A DNA stretch of 5,584 nucleotides from an uncultured Thermoanaerobacteraceae bacterium. GTDB taxonomy: Bacteria; Bacillota; DSM-12270; Thermacetogeniales; Thermacetogeniaceae. The DNA is taken from positions 1 to 5,584 of the forward strand of contig CALGIY010000359.1 in assembly GCA_937914965.1 (NCBI GenBank), given 5' to 3'. Made by a program: the position numbers and the translations under genes. This document shows, piece by piece, positions 1 through 5,353 of this stretch. Each line of letters opens with the position of its first letter. The first letter of the stretch is position 1. The notes beneath the pieces are model-generated. The model was not told the DNA's origin and did not search any database. It saw only the letters and a list, made by a program, of their open reading frames with translations.

Positions 1-136
1 GAAAGAGCCTAATTGGGCTTGAACAGCGCAATATACAGGCTTGTCCGTTGCTAAACATATCATATGCTGTGGTGTTAGACTGCTGTCGTCCCCCTGTCCA
101 TGGCAACCACCAGCGGCTCAGTATTTGACAGAAAGA

Positions 137-175
137 GGATGGAAATGGTGCCGGATGGAAATGGTGCCAGGCACC
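137..175. repeat. 16-bp perfect tandem duplication ending in a palindrome
   Basis: The unit GGATGGAAATGGTGCC occurs at 137-152 and is repeated immediately at 153-168. The second copy runs into GGTGCC-A-GGCACC (163-175), a perfect 6-bp inverted repeat with a single-base centre. Both are read directly from the sequence. The function is unknown. A GGTGCC/GGCACC palindrome is the kind of core found in REP-like elements, but that link is inference. Confidence 0.85.
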
Positions 176-199
176 TGGGATAATGTGGGAACTATATTG

Positions 200-253
200 T
201 GCCACCAACGACTAACCGGAACGTCCCCGAGCCACAGTCCCCATGTGGTGGCA
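200..253. repeat. 8-bp inverted repeat TGCCACCA / TGGTGGCA
   Basis: TGCCACCA at 200-207 is the exact reverse complement of TGGTGGCA at 246-253. The 38 bases between them contain a partial copy of the GTCCCC element (around 218-231, GGAACGTCCCCGAG). The arrangement resembles the ends of a tiny non-autonomous element, but no target-site duplication was identified. Confidence 0.55.
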
Positions 254-264
254 AATAAAACGTC

Positions 265-286
265 CCACTGCCATTCCACTGCCATT
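265..286. repeat. 11-bp perfect tandem duplication
   Basis: CCACTGCCATT at 265-275 is repeated without spacer at 276-286, directly before hairpin repeat copy A. Together with the 16-bp duplication at 137-168 it suggests replication slippage or repeat-mediated rearrangement in this non-coding stretch. Confidence 0.8.
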
Positions 287-289
287 CGT

Positions 290-316
290 TGGACAACAGA
301 ACCGTCCCCGTGTCCA
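290..316. repeat. Dispersed hairpin repeat, copy A
   Basis: TGGACA (290-295) pairs perfectly with TGTCCA (311-316) around a 15-base loop that carries the core AGAACCGTCCCCG (298-310). The same core occurs in copy B (4168-4192), and a shortened form occurs in copy C (4204-4228). A half-copy, CGTCCCCcTGTCCA, lies at 87-100 and differs from the right side of copy A at one base. No T-tract follows, so it is not an obvious terminator. It probably belongs to a genome-wide family of small palindromic repeats. Confidence 0.6.
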
Positions 317-386
317 GGCGTGTTTAAAATTTGGGGTACTGGGAAATAATGGTCACAAAACCGCATGAGAGCGGGGGGGAGTTATT

Positions 387-1355
387 GTGACCAAACTGGA
401 ATTGATGGATTTAGGCAGTACGAGAAACCGCCGAAGGAAGGGGCGCAGCAGTATATTGGCAGGCACTTTTGTCCTGCTGGCGCTCTTTTTGATGGTAAAC
501 GTCTTTACCAGGCCGATGGCAGCGTATGGAGCCCTGTGGCCGGACTTTTTTGTTAAATCTGTTGATACAGAGGGGCAAAAATCAGTTCGGGTTACCGTGG
601 GCTATCAGAAGGGTGAGGGGATCTTCGTTCAGACATTAGAAGAAACCCCGGTAAAGGTTAAGGTTGATGGGGCCACAGTGATTACCCGTGCAGTAATGCC
701 GCGACTTGATGATATTTTGAAGGATGCTGGTGTTGAATTGGGGCAGAAGGACCACGCTGTGGCCAGGGTTTCCTCTGTTTCTGGAAAACTGCCGGAGATT
801 GATGTAATCCGAGTCTACACGAGAATTGTTACCGAAGAAGAAGCCATACCTTATTCGGAGAAAAGGGTGCCTGATCAAAACCTGGCATCAGGTACTACAC
901 GTGTCCAGCAGTCTGGGCAGGAAGGGCTCAGACTGAAGAAGTTTGAGGTGACTACAGAAAACGGTGATGTTGTCGAGAAAAAACAGTTGGGCAGCGAGGT
1001 GACTCGGGAACCGGTAACTCAGGTAACTGCCTATGGGACCAAGAACGCGGTTGGCAGTGTGGCGGCCCGCGGCGTTTCCCTGCAGGGCCGAAAATCCCTG
1101 GATGTGGTTGCCACAGCCTATACACATACTGGTAATCCTACTGCTTCAGGTGTGATGCCTTATGTGGGCGGGGTTGCGGTAGACCCCAAGGTGATTCCGC
1201 TGGACACAAATCTTTATGTTGAAGGATATGGCTATGCTAAAGCAGTAGATACCGGTGGACTGATCAAAGGAAACAGGGTCGATATTTTCTTAGATACTGT
1301 TAAAGAATGTTATGCTTGGGGTAAGCGCAGTGTTAAGGTTTACATCCTGGAATAA
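387..1355 (+). CDS. Membrane-anchored DUF348-G5-3D protein (YabE/RpfB-like), paralog 1
   Basis: The 322-residue product is a putative cell-wall-active protein of the YabE/RpfB group, acting outside the membrane. Residues 13-20 are strongly basic and precede one hydrophobic segment (about 21-40), giving a signal-anchor with the rest exported. A single DUF348 repeat lies at about 87-143, a G5 domain at about 145-218 and a 3D domain at about 237-322. The three aspartates that name the 3D domain are visible: VAVDP (D266), VDTGG (D288) and VDIF (D299). In the family this fold resembles the MltA lytic transglycosylase barrel and is thought to cleave peptidoglycan during resuscitation, germination or stationary phase. 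That activity is inferred here. The start is GTG, chosen because the GGGGGGAG at 374-381 lies five bases upstream. A terminator follows directly. The protein is paralogous to the next gene but has one DUF348 fewer. Confidence 0.88.
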   Translation: MTKLELMDLGSTRNRRRKGRSSILAGTFVLLALFLMVNVFTRPMAAYGALWPDFFVKSVDTEGQKSVRVTVGYQKGEGIFVQTLEETPVKVKVDGATVITRAVMPRLDDILKDAGVELGQKDHAVARVSSVSGKLPEIDVIRVYTRIVTEEEAIPYSEKRVPDQNLASGTTRVQQSGQEGLRLKKFEVTTENGDVVEKKQLGSEVTREPVTQVTAYGTKNAVGSVAARGVSLQGRKSLDVVATAYTHTGNPTASGVMPYVGGVAVDPKVIPLDTNLYVEGYGYAKAVDTGGLIKGNRVDIFLDTVKECYAWGKRSVKVYILE

Positions 1356-1370
1356 ATGAGAAACCCCCTA

Positions 1371-1402
1371 GCCCCGGATTTTTTCCGGGGCATATTTTTT
1401 TT
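1371..1402 (+). terminator. Rho-independent terminator after paralog 1
   Basis: A perfect 8-bp stem, GCCCCGGA (1371-1378) with TCCGGGGC (1384-1391), encloses a five-T loop. It is followed by ATA and a run of eight T (1395-1402). It begins 15 bases after the stop codon of the first DUF348-G5-3D gene and should separate its transcript from the second paralog. Confidence 0.93.
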
Positions 1403-1475
1403 GGGGATAAGGTCGTTTTTACCATAAATTTGAATAAAGGAATTATCGGCCCCATGTGTAATATAATATCTTAAC

Positions 1476-1504
1476 TTCTAACTGACAACTGCATCATGTA
1501 TAAT
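1476..1504 (+). promoter_or_regulatory. Candidate sigma-A promoter of paralog 2
   Basis: A perfect TATAAT -10 box lies at 1499-1504, about 50 bases before the ATG at 1555. At 17-bp spacing the -35 position is TTCTAA (1476-1481), a poor match to TTGACA. A second TATAAT at 1462-1467 has no matching -35 at normal spacing. Because a strong terminator lies just upstream, a promoter is expected somewhere in 1403-1554, but which box is used is uncertain. Confidence 0.4.
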
Positions 1505-1554
1505 AAGATGTCTGTTAAATATATGGTGTAGTTTTAAAAAGAGGTGATTTAAGG

Positions 1555-2532
1555 ATGAGTAATGAGAGAAAAGTATGGTGGAAGATACCTGTTATTATAG
1601 CTCTGGTGCTTACTATGACCGGTGTATTGGTCGGGTCATCGATAGCACTTGCACGGCAGGAGATTGTGATCAATGTGGATGGAAAAGAGCTGCGGCATAA
1701 AACCCTGAAAGGCACTGTAGCAGCAGCACTTGATGAAGCTGGTGTAGAGCTTAGTGACCAGGACCAGGTGACCCCCGACTTGAGGGAGAAAGTGAAAAGA
1801 GGGATGGTTGTGGATGTAGAGCGCGCCTTTCCAGTGCGCCTGGTGGCAGATGGCAAGGAAACCACTGTCTACACTGTTTGCACTCCGGTAGAGAGCGTTC
1901 TCAAACTTGCGTCCCTGACCTTGGGGGAACATGACCGGGTTAGCCCGGAACTTCACTCCCAGGTAGAACCTGGTACTGAGATTAATGTGATCAGGGTGAC
2001 CGAAGAAACCGTTAAGGAACAGTTTGCGATCCCTGCGGCTACTGAGAGAAAATCCGACTCATCCCTCCTGAAAGGCCAGCAGAAAGTTTTGCGTGAGGGC
2101 TCACCAGGGGATGGAGAACGTCAGATCAATATTGTCTATGAAGATGGCAAGGAGGTTGCCAGGAAAACCGTTCTAGAGAAAGTTATTCAGCCCCCGGTAA
2201 GCAGGGTCGTTGCTTACGGTACCACATCTTCGGTTTCTCGTGGGGGCCAGAACCTCCGTTTTAAGAAATCCCTGCGGTTAAGGGCGACGGCTTATGGCCC
2301 GAGCACAGGAAAATACACGGCAACAGGACAACAGGTGAAGCACGGGGTTGTCGCTGTTGATCCCCGCGTTATTCCCCTCTGGTCACGGCTGTATATCGAT
2401 GGGTATGGTTATGGTCGGGCACTAGATGTGGGGGGTGCCATCAAGGGGAATACCATCGACCTCTTTTTCCAATCTGACGCGGAATGTTGGAAGTGGGGGT
2501 CTCGCTATGTAACTGTTTATATTCTGGAATGA
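1555..2532 (+). CDS. yabE: Membrane-anchored DUF348x2-G5-3D protein (YabE/RpfB-like), paralog 2
   Basis: The 325-residue product is a YabE/RpfB-type exported protein, likely membrane-tethered and acting on peptidoglycan. A hydrophobic signal-anchor spans about residues 11-31. Two DUF348 repeats follow (about 36-90, with INVDGKE, and 93-147, with LVADGKE), then a G5 domain (about 149-222) and a 3D domain (about 239-325). The family aspartates are present in VAVDP (D269), ALDVGG (D291) and IDLFF (D302). The usual DTGG is DVGG here and the usual PLGT is PLWS, so the active-site surroundings have drifted from paralog 1, which keeps DTGG. Both proteins end in the same VYILE. The ATG start is supported by a very strong Shine-Dalgarno site, GAGGTGAT (1541-1548), six bases upstream. 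It has its own terminator and lies upstream of rsmA, like yabE in Bacillus, but without an intervening rnmV. Confidence 0.9.
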   Translation: MSNERKVWWKIPVIIALVLTMTGVLVGSSIALARQEIVINVDGKELRHKTLKGTVAAALDEAGVELSDQDQVTPDLREKVKRGMVVDVERAFPVRLVADGKETTVYTVCTPVESVLKLASLTLGEHDRVSPELHSQVEPGTEINVIRVTEETVKEQFAIPAATERKSDSSLLKGQQKVLREGSPGDGERQINIVYEDGKEVARKTVLEKVIQPPVSRVVAYGTTSSVSRGGQNLRFKKSLRLRATAYGPSTGKYTATGQQVKHGVVAVDPRVIPLWSRLYIDGYGYGRALDVGGAIKGNTIDLFFQSDAECWKWGSRYVTVYILE

Positions 2533-2559
2533 TTAACAAAGGCACCGTTGTTTTCAACC

Positions 2560-2590
2560 AACCCGGCCCGGTGTGGCCGGGTTTTCCTGT
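2560..2590 (+). terminator. Hairpin terminator after paralog 2
   Basis: A perfect 9-bp GC-rich stem, AACCCGGCC (2560-2568) with GGCCGGGTT (2575-2583), has a six-base loop. It is followed by a short T-rich tail (TTTTCCTGT from 2582). It lies 28 bases after the stop codon. The T-tract is weaker than in the preceding terminator, so termination may be partial. Confidence 0.8.
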
Positions 2591-2641
2591 CCATGGTACT
2601 TTCTGGGTACTGCAGTAGGCGGATGTTGATAGGCTTAATAT

Positions 2642-2670
2642 TTGGAGCAATTCTCTATTTATAGTATAAT
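2642..2670 (+). promoter_or_regulatory. Sigma-A-type promoter of rsmA
   Basis: TTGGAG at 2642-2647 and a perfect TATAAT at 2665-2670 are separated by 17 bp. Transcription would start near 2677, just before the Shine-Dalgarno site GGAGG at 2681-2685, giving a leader of about 16 bases. The -35 box matches the consensus at only three of six positions. Its position argues against translation starting at the TTG at 2642, which would lie within the promoter. Confidence 0.6.
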
Positions 2671-2692
2671 AATACCGATTGGAGGCGGGGTA

Positions 2693-3568
2693 ATGTCTGC
2701 AGCGACATCTCCAACAGCTTTACGAGCACTTTTAAAGAACTACGGACTTACACCGAAAAAGGGGTTGGGACAGCACTTTCTCTGGGAGTCCCGTGTGGTA
2801 GAACGCATCGCCGGGGCAGCCGATCTTTCAAAGAAGGATGTTGTGCTGGAGATCGGCCCCGGTTTGGGGATCTTGACCGCGGCCCTGGCCCGCCAGGCGG
2901 GTCTGGTCATTGCAGTGGAGATCGACCGCAATCTCTTTCCCCTACTGAAGGAAAACTTAAAGGATTATGATAATATTCGGCTGGTGCAGGGTGATGCCCG
3001 CACAGTTGATTTTGGGGCACTGCTCCAGGAATATGCCCCTGGGTTTACAGGTTCATGCAAGGTGCTGGGGAATCTTCCATACTACATCACCAGCCCTTTG
3101 ATTATGCGTCTTTTGGATGGGGGGTTCCGCAAGGAACTCCTTGTTTTTATGGTACAAAAGGAGGTTGCGGAGCGCATTGCTGCTAGTCCCGGGGGAAAGG
3201 AGTACGGGTCGCTTTCTGTTGCTGTACAGTACTCTGCAGACCCACAGCTTCTTTTTCAGGTACCACCGCATGCCTTCTATCCGCCACCGGAGGTATCTTC
3301 GGCAGTGATCCGCTTGAACTGCCGAAAGCGCCCTGCTGTAGATGTCAAGGATGAGGCCACTTTTTTTAAGGTGGTACGGGCCTCTTTCCGCTACCGCCGC
3401 AAGACTTTAAAGAATGCTCTCCGCGAGGCAGGTCTTTGGGACCCAACAAAAGAAAATATTTTCGAGGAAGCCGGGATTTTGCCAGGCCGCCGGGGCGAAA
3501 CCCTTGATCTCGTAGAATTTGCTCGGCTTGCAGATGTACTGCTCCAGACACAGGAAAGGACGGAATAA
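2693..3568 (+). CDS. rsmA: 16S rRNA (adenine1518-N6/adenine1519-N6)-dimethyltransferase RsmA (KsgA)
   Basis: This cytoplasmic SAM-dependent enzyme dimethylates two adjacent adenines in the 3' terminal hairpin of 16S rRNA late in small-subunit assembly; its loss gives kasugamycin resistance in known bacteria. The product has 291 residues, the usual family length. Motifs in order are GLGQHFL (24-30), the SAM-binding EIGPGLG (53-59), VEID (75-78), GDA (100-102), the catalytic NLPYYITSP (127-135), FYPPPEVSS (195-203) and FRYRRKTLKNAL (232-243). The frame is open upstream to a TTG at 2642. The ATG at 2693 is preferred because it has GGAGG (2681-2685) seven bases upstream, the product then has the family length, and a promoter occupies 2642-2670. 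The DUF458 gene follows after two bases, so the two are probably cotranscribed and translationally coupled. Confidence 0.97.
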   Translation: MSAATSPTALRALLKNYGLTPKKGLGQHFLWESRVVERIAGAADLSKKDVVLEIGPGLGILTAALARQAGLVIAVEIDRNLFPLLKENLKDYDNIRLVQGDARTVDFGALLQEYAPGFTGSCKVLGNLPYYITSPLIMRLLDGGFRKELLVFMVQKEVAERIAASPGGKEYGSLSVAVQYSADPQLLFQVPPHAFYPPPEVSSAVIRLNCRKRPAVDVKDEATFFKVVRASFRYRRKTLKNALREAGLWDPTKENIFEEAGILPGRRGETLDLVEFARLADVLLQTQERTE

Positions 3569-3570
3569 TA

Positions 3571-4041
3571 ATGCGCTTCATTAGTCCAACCAAGGGGGTA
3601 ATGGACTGGGATAAACTTGTGGACGACCTCCTGGCTCATGTTGCAGAGGAACCGGAATTAAGCTACAAGGTCATCATTGGTACAGACTCTCAAGTGAGGG
3701 AGGAGACATGCTTTGTTACTGCGGTTGTCGTACACCGTGTAGGTAAGGGAGCGCGTTATTACTACAGTCGCAAGGTGTATGATGATATCAGGAACCTGAA
3801 GCAGCGGATGTTCATGGAAGCAGCTACCAGCCTGGAAGTCGCCAGCAAGTTGGCACAGGATCTGGCGAAAAGGGGACATACTGAACTCAATGTGGAAATC
3901 CACCTGGACATCGGCAAGAATGGAGAGACCAAGGAGTTGATCCGGGACATTGTGGGTATGATCACAGGAAGTGGTTTTGATGCTAAGATCAAGCCGTACT
4001 CCTGTGGGGCCTCAACTGTTGCGGATAAGTATACGAAATAG
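3571..4041 (+). CDS. ykuK: DUF458 / YkuK-like RNase H-fold protein
   Basis: The 156-residue product resembles B. subtilis YkuK (DUF458), a family assigned to the ribonuclease H-like fold with no established substrate. Visible family signatures are IIGTDSQV (35-42), VVVHRVGKGARYYY (52-65), the HLDIG segment (111-115) followed by the conserved Thr120, and the C-terminal STVADKYTK (148-156). Acidic residues D39, E83, D113 and D152 are spaced as expected for an RNase H-type metal site; this assignment is my inference. No signal peptide or membrane segment is seen, so it is cytosolic. The ATG lies two bases after the rsmA stop, with AGGAAAGGA (3552-3560) inside the rsmA 3' end as ribosome-binding site, indicating coupling. 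No clear intrinsic terminator follows. A role in RNA or DNA processing alongside ribosome maturation is possible but unproven. Confidence 0.88.
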   Translation: MRFISPTKGVMDWDKLVDDLLAHVAEEPELSYKVIIGTDSQVREETCFVTAVVVHRVGKGARYYYSRKVYDDIRNLKQRMFMEAATSLEVASKLAQDLAKRGHTELNVEIHLDIGKNGETKELIRDIVGMITGSGFDAKIKPYSCGASTVADKYTK

Positions 4042-4166
4042 TGGTTGGTCGTTAGAAAAAGAAGTGGGCAGAGGAACGGAACGATTCTGCTGTCGTTAGT
4101 GGTCTGCAGCTTCTATCCATCCCGACTGCCGCAGCCTTTTCCAACTAACTAAGCGATGTGCCTAAC

Positions 4167-4194
4167 GGGACACGAGAACCGTCCCCGCGTCTCG
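4167..4194. repeat. Dispersed hairpin repeat, copy B
   Basis: This copy aligns without gaps to copy A over 25 bases from GGACA onward and shares the core AGAACCGTCCCCG. The outer stem of copy A is broken here. Two alternative, overlapping pairings are possible: GGGAC (4167-4171) with GTCCC (4181-4185), and CGAGA (4173-4177) with TCTCG (4190-4194). Confidence 0.6.
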
Positions 4195-4203
4195 CTCTAC
4201 CCA

Positions 4204-4228
4204 GTGGACAGCAGAACCCCATGTCCAC
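4204..4228. repeat. Dispersed hairpin repeat, copy C
   Basis: A perfect 7-bp stem, GTGGACA (4204-4210) with TGTCCAC (4222-4228), encloses an 11-base loop. The loop retains GCAGAACC but lacks the four or so bases GTCC found in copies A and B. It lies 10 bases past the splB stop codon and could help end or stabilise that transcript, although no T-tract is present on the - strand. Confidence 0.6.
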
Positions 4229-4237
4229 CCACCCATT

Positions 4238-5248
4238 TTAGACGAAGTATAAGATCTTTGCTTTGGGAAACTTTTCGGTGATTTGTTCCTGGAAGAAATT
4301 ATTAATCAGTGCCATCTGTTCCTTGGGGTAGACATATTTCCCGTATCCGAACTGTCCCCATTTAAAGGACCTTTTTTCTTCATCAAGGGGGAGCTTTGTC
4401 TCTGGGAAGAGATCTTTTATCACATTTTTTGCTCTTGCGGTAAAGCGGTGAGTGATCAGTTCGAAGGTCAGATCTGTGTAATTGGAGAATGGGTGCAGCT
4501 GATCTAGGAGAGCGCTGTAATTCTTTTCCCAATCATCTTCCGCGATAATGGGGGCGATCATGAAGCCCAGGGGATAACCCGCTGATGCCACCTTTTCCGC
4601 TGCTGATAGTCTTGCTTCCAGGCGGGGGGTGGCATGTTCATAGGTCGTGATCACCTGAGGGTTGTTGATGGAGAAACGAAACCTGGTTTTGCCCCGGTGT
4701 TCTAGGTCAAGCAGGGATTGAACATCAGTGAACTTGGTGACGAAATGAAAAGAGGCGTGGTCCTGGTCGGCGAAAAAGGTGATGGCCTTGGCCAGTGCCC
4801 CTGAATATGGCTCAACTGACAGGGGGTCTGCAGTTGCAGCGCCCTCAAAGACGGTATTCTCAGGCAGCCTTTTGTTGATATACCCCTCTGCCATCTCCAG
4901 AATCTCTTTCTGATTAACATAGATTCTGATATAAGGACTGCGGCTCAGGTTGGTGTGCAGGTAACAGTACTCGCAGGTTCCCGGACAGCCTGTGGCCAGG
5001 GGGAGTTGATAGTGTGCAGAGGGGCGGCAGGTGGCGAATTCCCTGCTTTTTCTGACCCCTACAACAAGGGTGCGCTTGGCGTGGAAGAATTTCTCCATGG
5101 CACTTTTGCCGGGGATGCCGGTCACTCTGTTATGAGAGGTTGTAAACTTCACTTCAATAGGTTGTTCCTGGAAGTCATGGTACAGCTTCTCCCCTAAGGG
5201 ATAAGAGAGTGCCCCTTTTTCAAAGAAGACCCTTTCTGGCCGGAACAA
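4238..5248 (-). CDS. splB: Spore photoproduct lyase SplB with an altered H-donor site
   Basis: This radical-SAM enzyme repairs 5-thyminyl-5,6-dihydrothymine (spore photoproduct) to two thymines during germination. The 336-residue product matches the family over its full length. The [4Fe-4S] motif is C88-x3-C92-x2-C95 (GCPGTCEYCYL), with the neighbouring conserved tyrosines at 94 and 96. Other family stretches are TSHNRVTGIPGK (37-48), TLVVGVRK (60-67), GKTRFRFSIN (186-195), AGYPLGFMIAPI (223-234) and TFELITHRFT (261-270). The cysteine that reduces the thymine radical in Bacillus SPL (FEASC, Cys141) is Ala138 here (FEGAA, codon at 4835-4837), while Cys74 occupies a position that is serine in B. 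subtilis. The start is TTG, supported by GAAGGGA (5258-5264) nine bases upstream; an in-frame stop lies only three codons upstream. A candidate sigma-G promoter precedes it. No splA is seen. Confidence 0.95.
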   Translation of the reverse strand: MFRPERVFFEKGALSYPLGEKLYHDFQEQPIEVKFTTSHNRVTGIPGKSAMEKFFHAKRTLVVGVRKSREFATCRPSAHYQLPLATGCPGTCEYCYLHTNLSRSPYIRIYVNQKEILEMAEGYINKRLPENTVFEGAATADPLSVEPYSGALAKAITFFADQDHASFHFVTKFTDVQSLLDLEHRGKTRFRFSINNPQVITTYEHATPRLEARLSAAEKVASAGYPLGFMIAPIIAEDDWEKNYSALLDQLHPFSNYTDLTFELITHRFTARAKNVIKDLFPETKLPLDEEKRSFKWGQFGYGKYVYPKEQMALINNFFQEQITEKFPKAKILYFV

Positions 5249-5257
5249 TGGCAGTCA

Positions 5258-5264
5258 TCCCTTC
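5258..5264 (-). promoter_or_regulatory. Ribosome-binding site deciding the splB TTG start
   Basis: On the - strand GAAGGGA lies nine bases before the TTG at 5248. An ATG at 5258-5256 overlaps this site, is in another frame and reaches a stop after 12 codons. In the splB frame the only codons between the upstream stop (5257-5255) and TTG are CTG and CCA, so TTG (or less likely CTG) must serve as start. Confidence 0.65.
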
Positions 5265-5275
5265 ACTTTTATAAC

Positions 5276-5305
5276 TAGTATCCCCTGAAACCCCTACGAA
5301 CATTA
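5276..5305 (-). promoter_or_regulatory. Candidate sigma-G promoter of splB
   Basis: On the - strand a -35 element TAATG (5305-5301) and a -10 element GATACTA (5282-5276) are separated by 18 bp. This is close to the forespore sigma-G pattern (gHATR, about 18 bp, CATWHTA), with one mismatch in each element. Transcription would start about 20 bases before the TTG. splB is known to be sigma-G-driven in B. subtilis, which makes this plausible. No good sigma-A -35 is seen. Confidence 0.45.
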
Positions 5306-5353
5306 AAAATCGGATTAAAATCGTTCTGTATTGGCGGGAGGTGAGGTTTTCAT

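Larger units (their letters stand above)
1..386. other. Repeat-rich intergenic region without a convincing gene
   Basis: No reading frame here looks like a protein. The longest open frames (41-349 on + and 118-366 on -) translate to low-complexity, Trp/His/Cys-rich text with no recognisable motif. The stretch instead contains several short repeats: a 16-bp tandem duplication (137-168), a GGTGCC/GGCACC palindrome (163-175), an 8-bp inverted repeat (200-207 with 246-253), an 11-bp tandem duplication (265-286), and full or partial copies of the GTCCCC hairpin element (87-100, 218-231, 290-316). The best reading is an accumulation of small non-coding mobile repeats between genes. No clear promoter for the downstream gene is visible. 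Confidence 0.6.
4042..4237. other. Convergent intergenic region carrying two hairpin repeats
   Basis: This 196-bp stretch separates the 3' ends of the DUF458 gene (+) and splB (-). Its left half shows short imperfect repeats (TCGTTAG twice, GCAGA/TCTGC, GGTTGG with CCAAC) but no stem plus T-tract that would make a convincing terminator for either gene. Its right half holds copies B and C of the dispersed hairpin element, the only strong secondary structures available at these convergent ends. Confidence 0.6.

Noticed and set aside
56..66. Palindrome CATAT-C-ATATG as an operator candidate
   Set aside because: Short and AT-rich, likely by chance, and about 320 bp from the nearest gene start.
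290..316. CRISPR-like repeat
   Set aside because: The copies are degenerate, irregularly spaced, few, and lie in two distant intergenic regions with no cas genes nearby.
41..349. Open frame of 102 codons on the + strand at the left end
   Set aside because: It runs across the tandem repeats and hairpin elements, has no good ribosome-binding site, and its translation has no recognisable motif and an odd composition.
118..366. Open frame of 82 codons on the - strand, possibly a transposase remnant
   Set aside because: It is the antisense of the same repeats. I see no Y1 transposase or other catalytic motif, only Trp-rich text produced by translating the repeat units.
361..374. Small hairpin CCGC-ATGAGA-GCGG just before the ribosome-binding site of the first gene
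   Set aside because: Only four base pairs; too weak to claim as a regulatory structure without conservation data.
1403..1554. Possible riboswitch upstream of the second YabE/RpfB-like gene (c-di-AMP ydaO type is known in front of such genes)
   Set aside because: The 150-bp stretch is AT-rich, shows no extended paired architecture or second terminator before the start, and is short for that class.
2642..2692. N-terminal extension of RsmA starting at TTG 2642
   Set aside because: The TTG forms the -35 element of a promoter whose -10 is at 2665-2670. The ATG at 2693 has an ideal GGAGG site and gives the usual family length.
4042..4145. Terminator for the DUF458 gene
   Set aside because: Only 5-bp imperfect pairings are available and none is followed by a T-tract.
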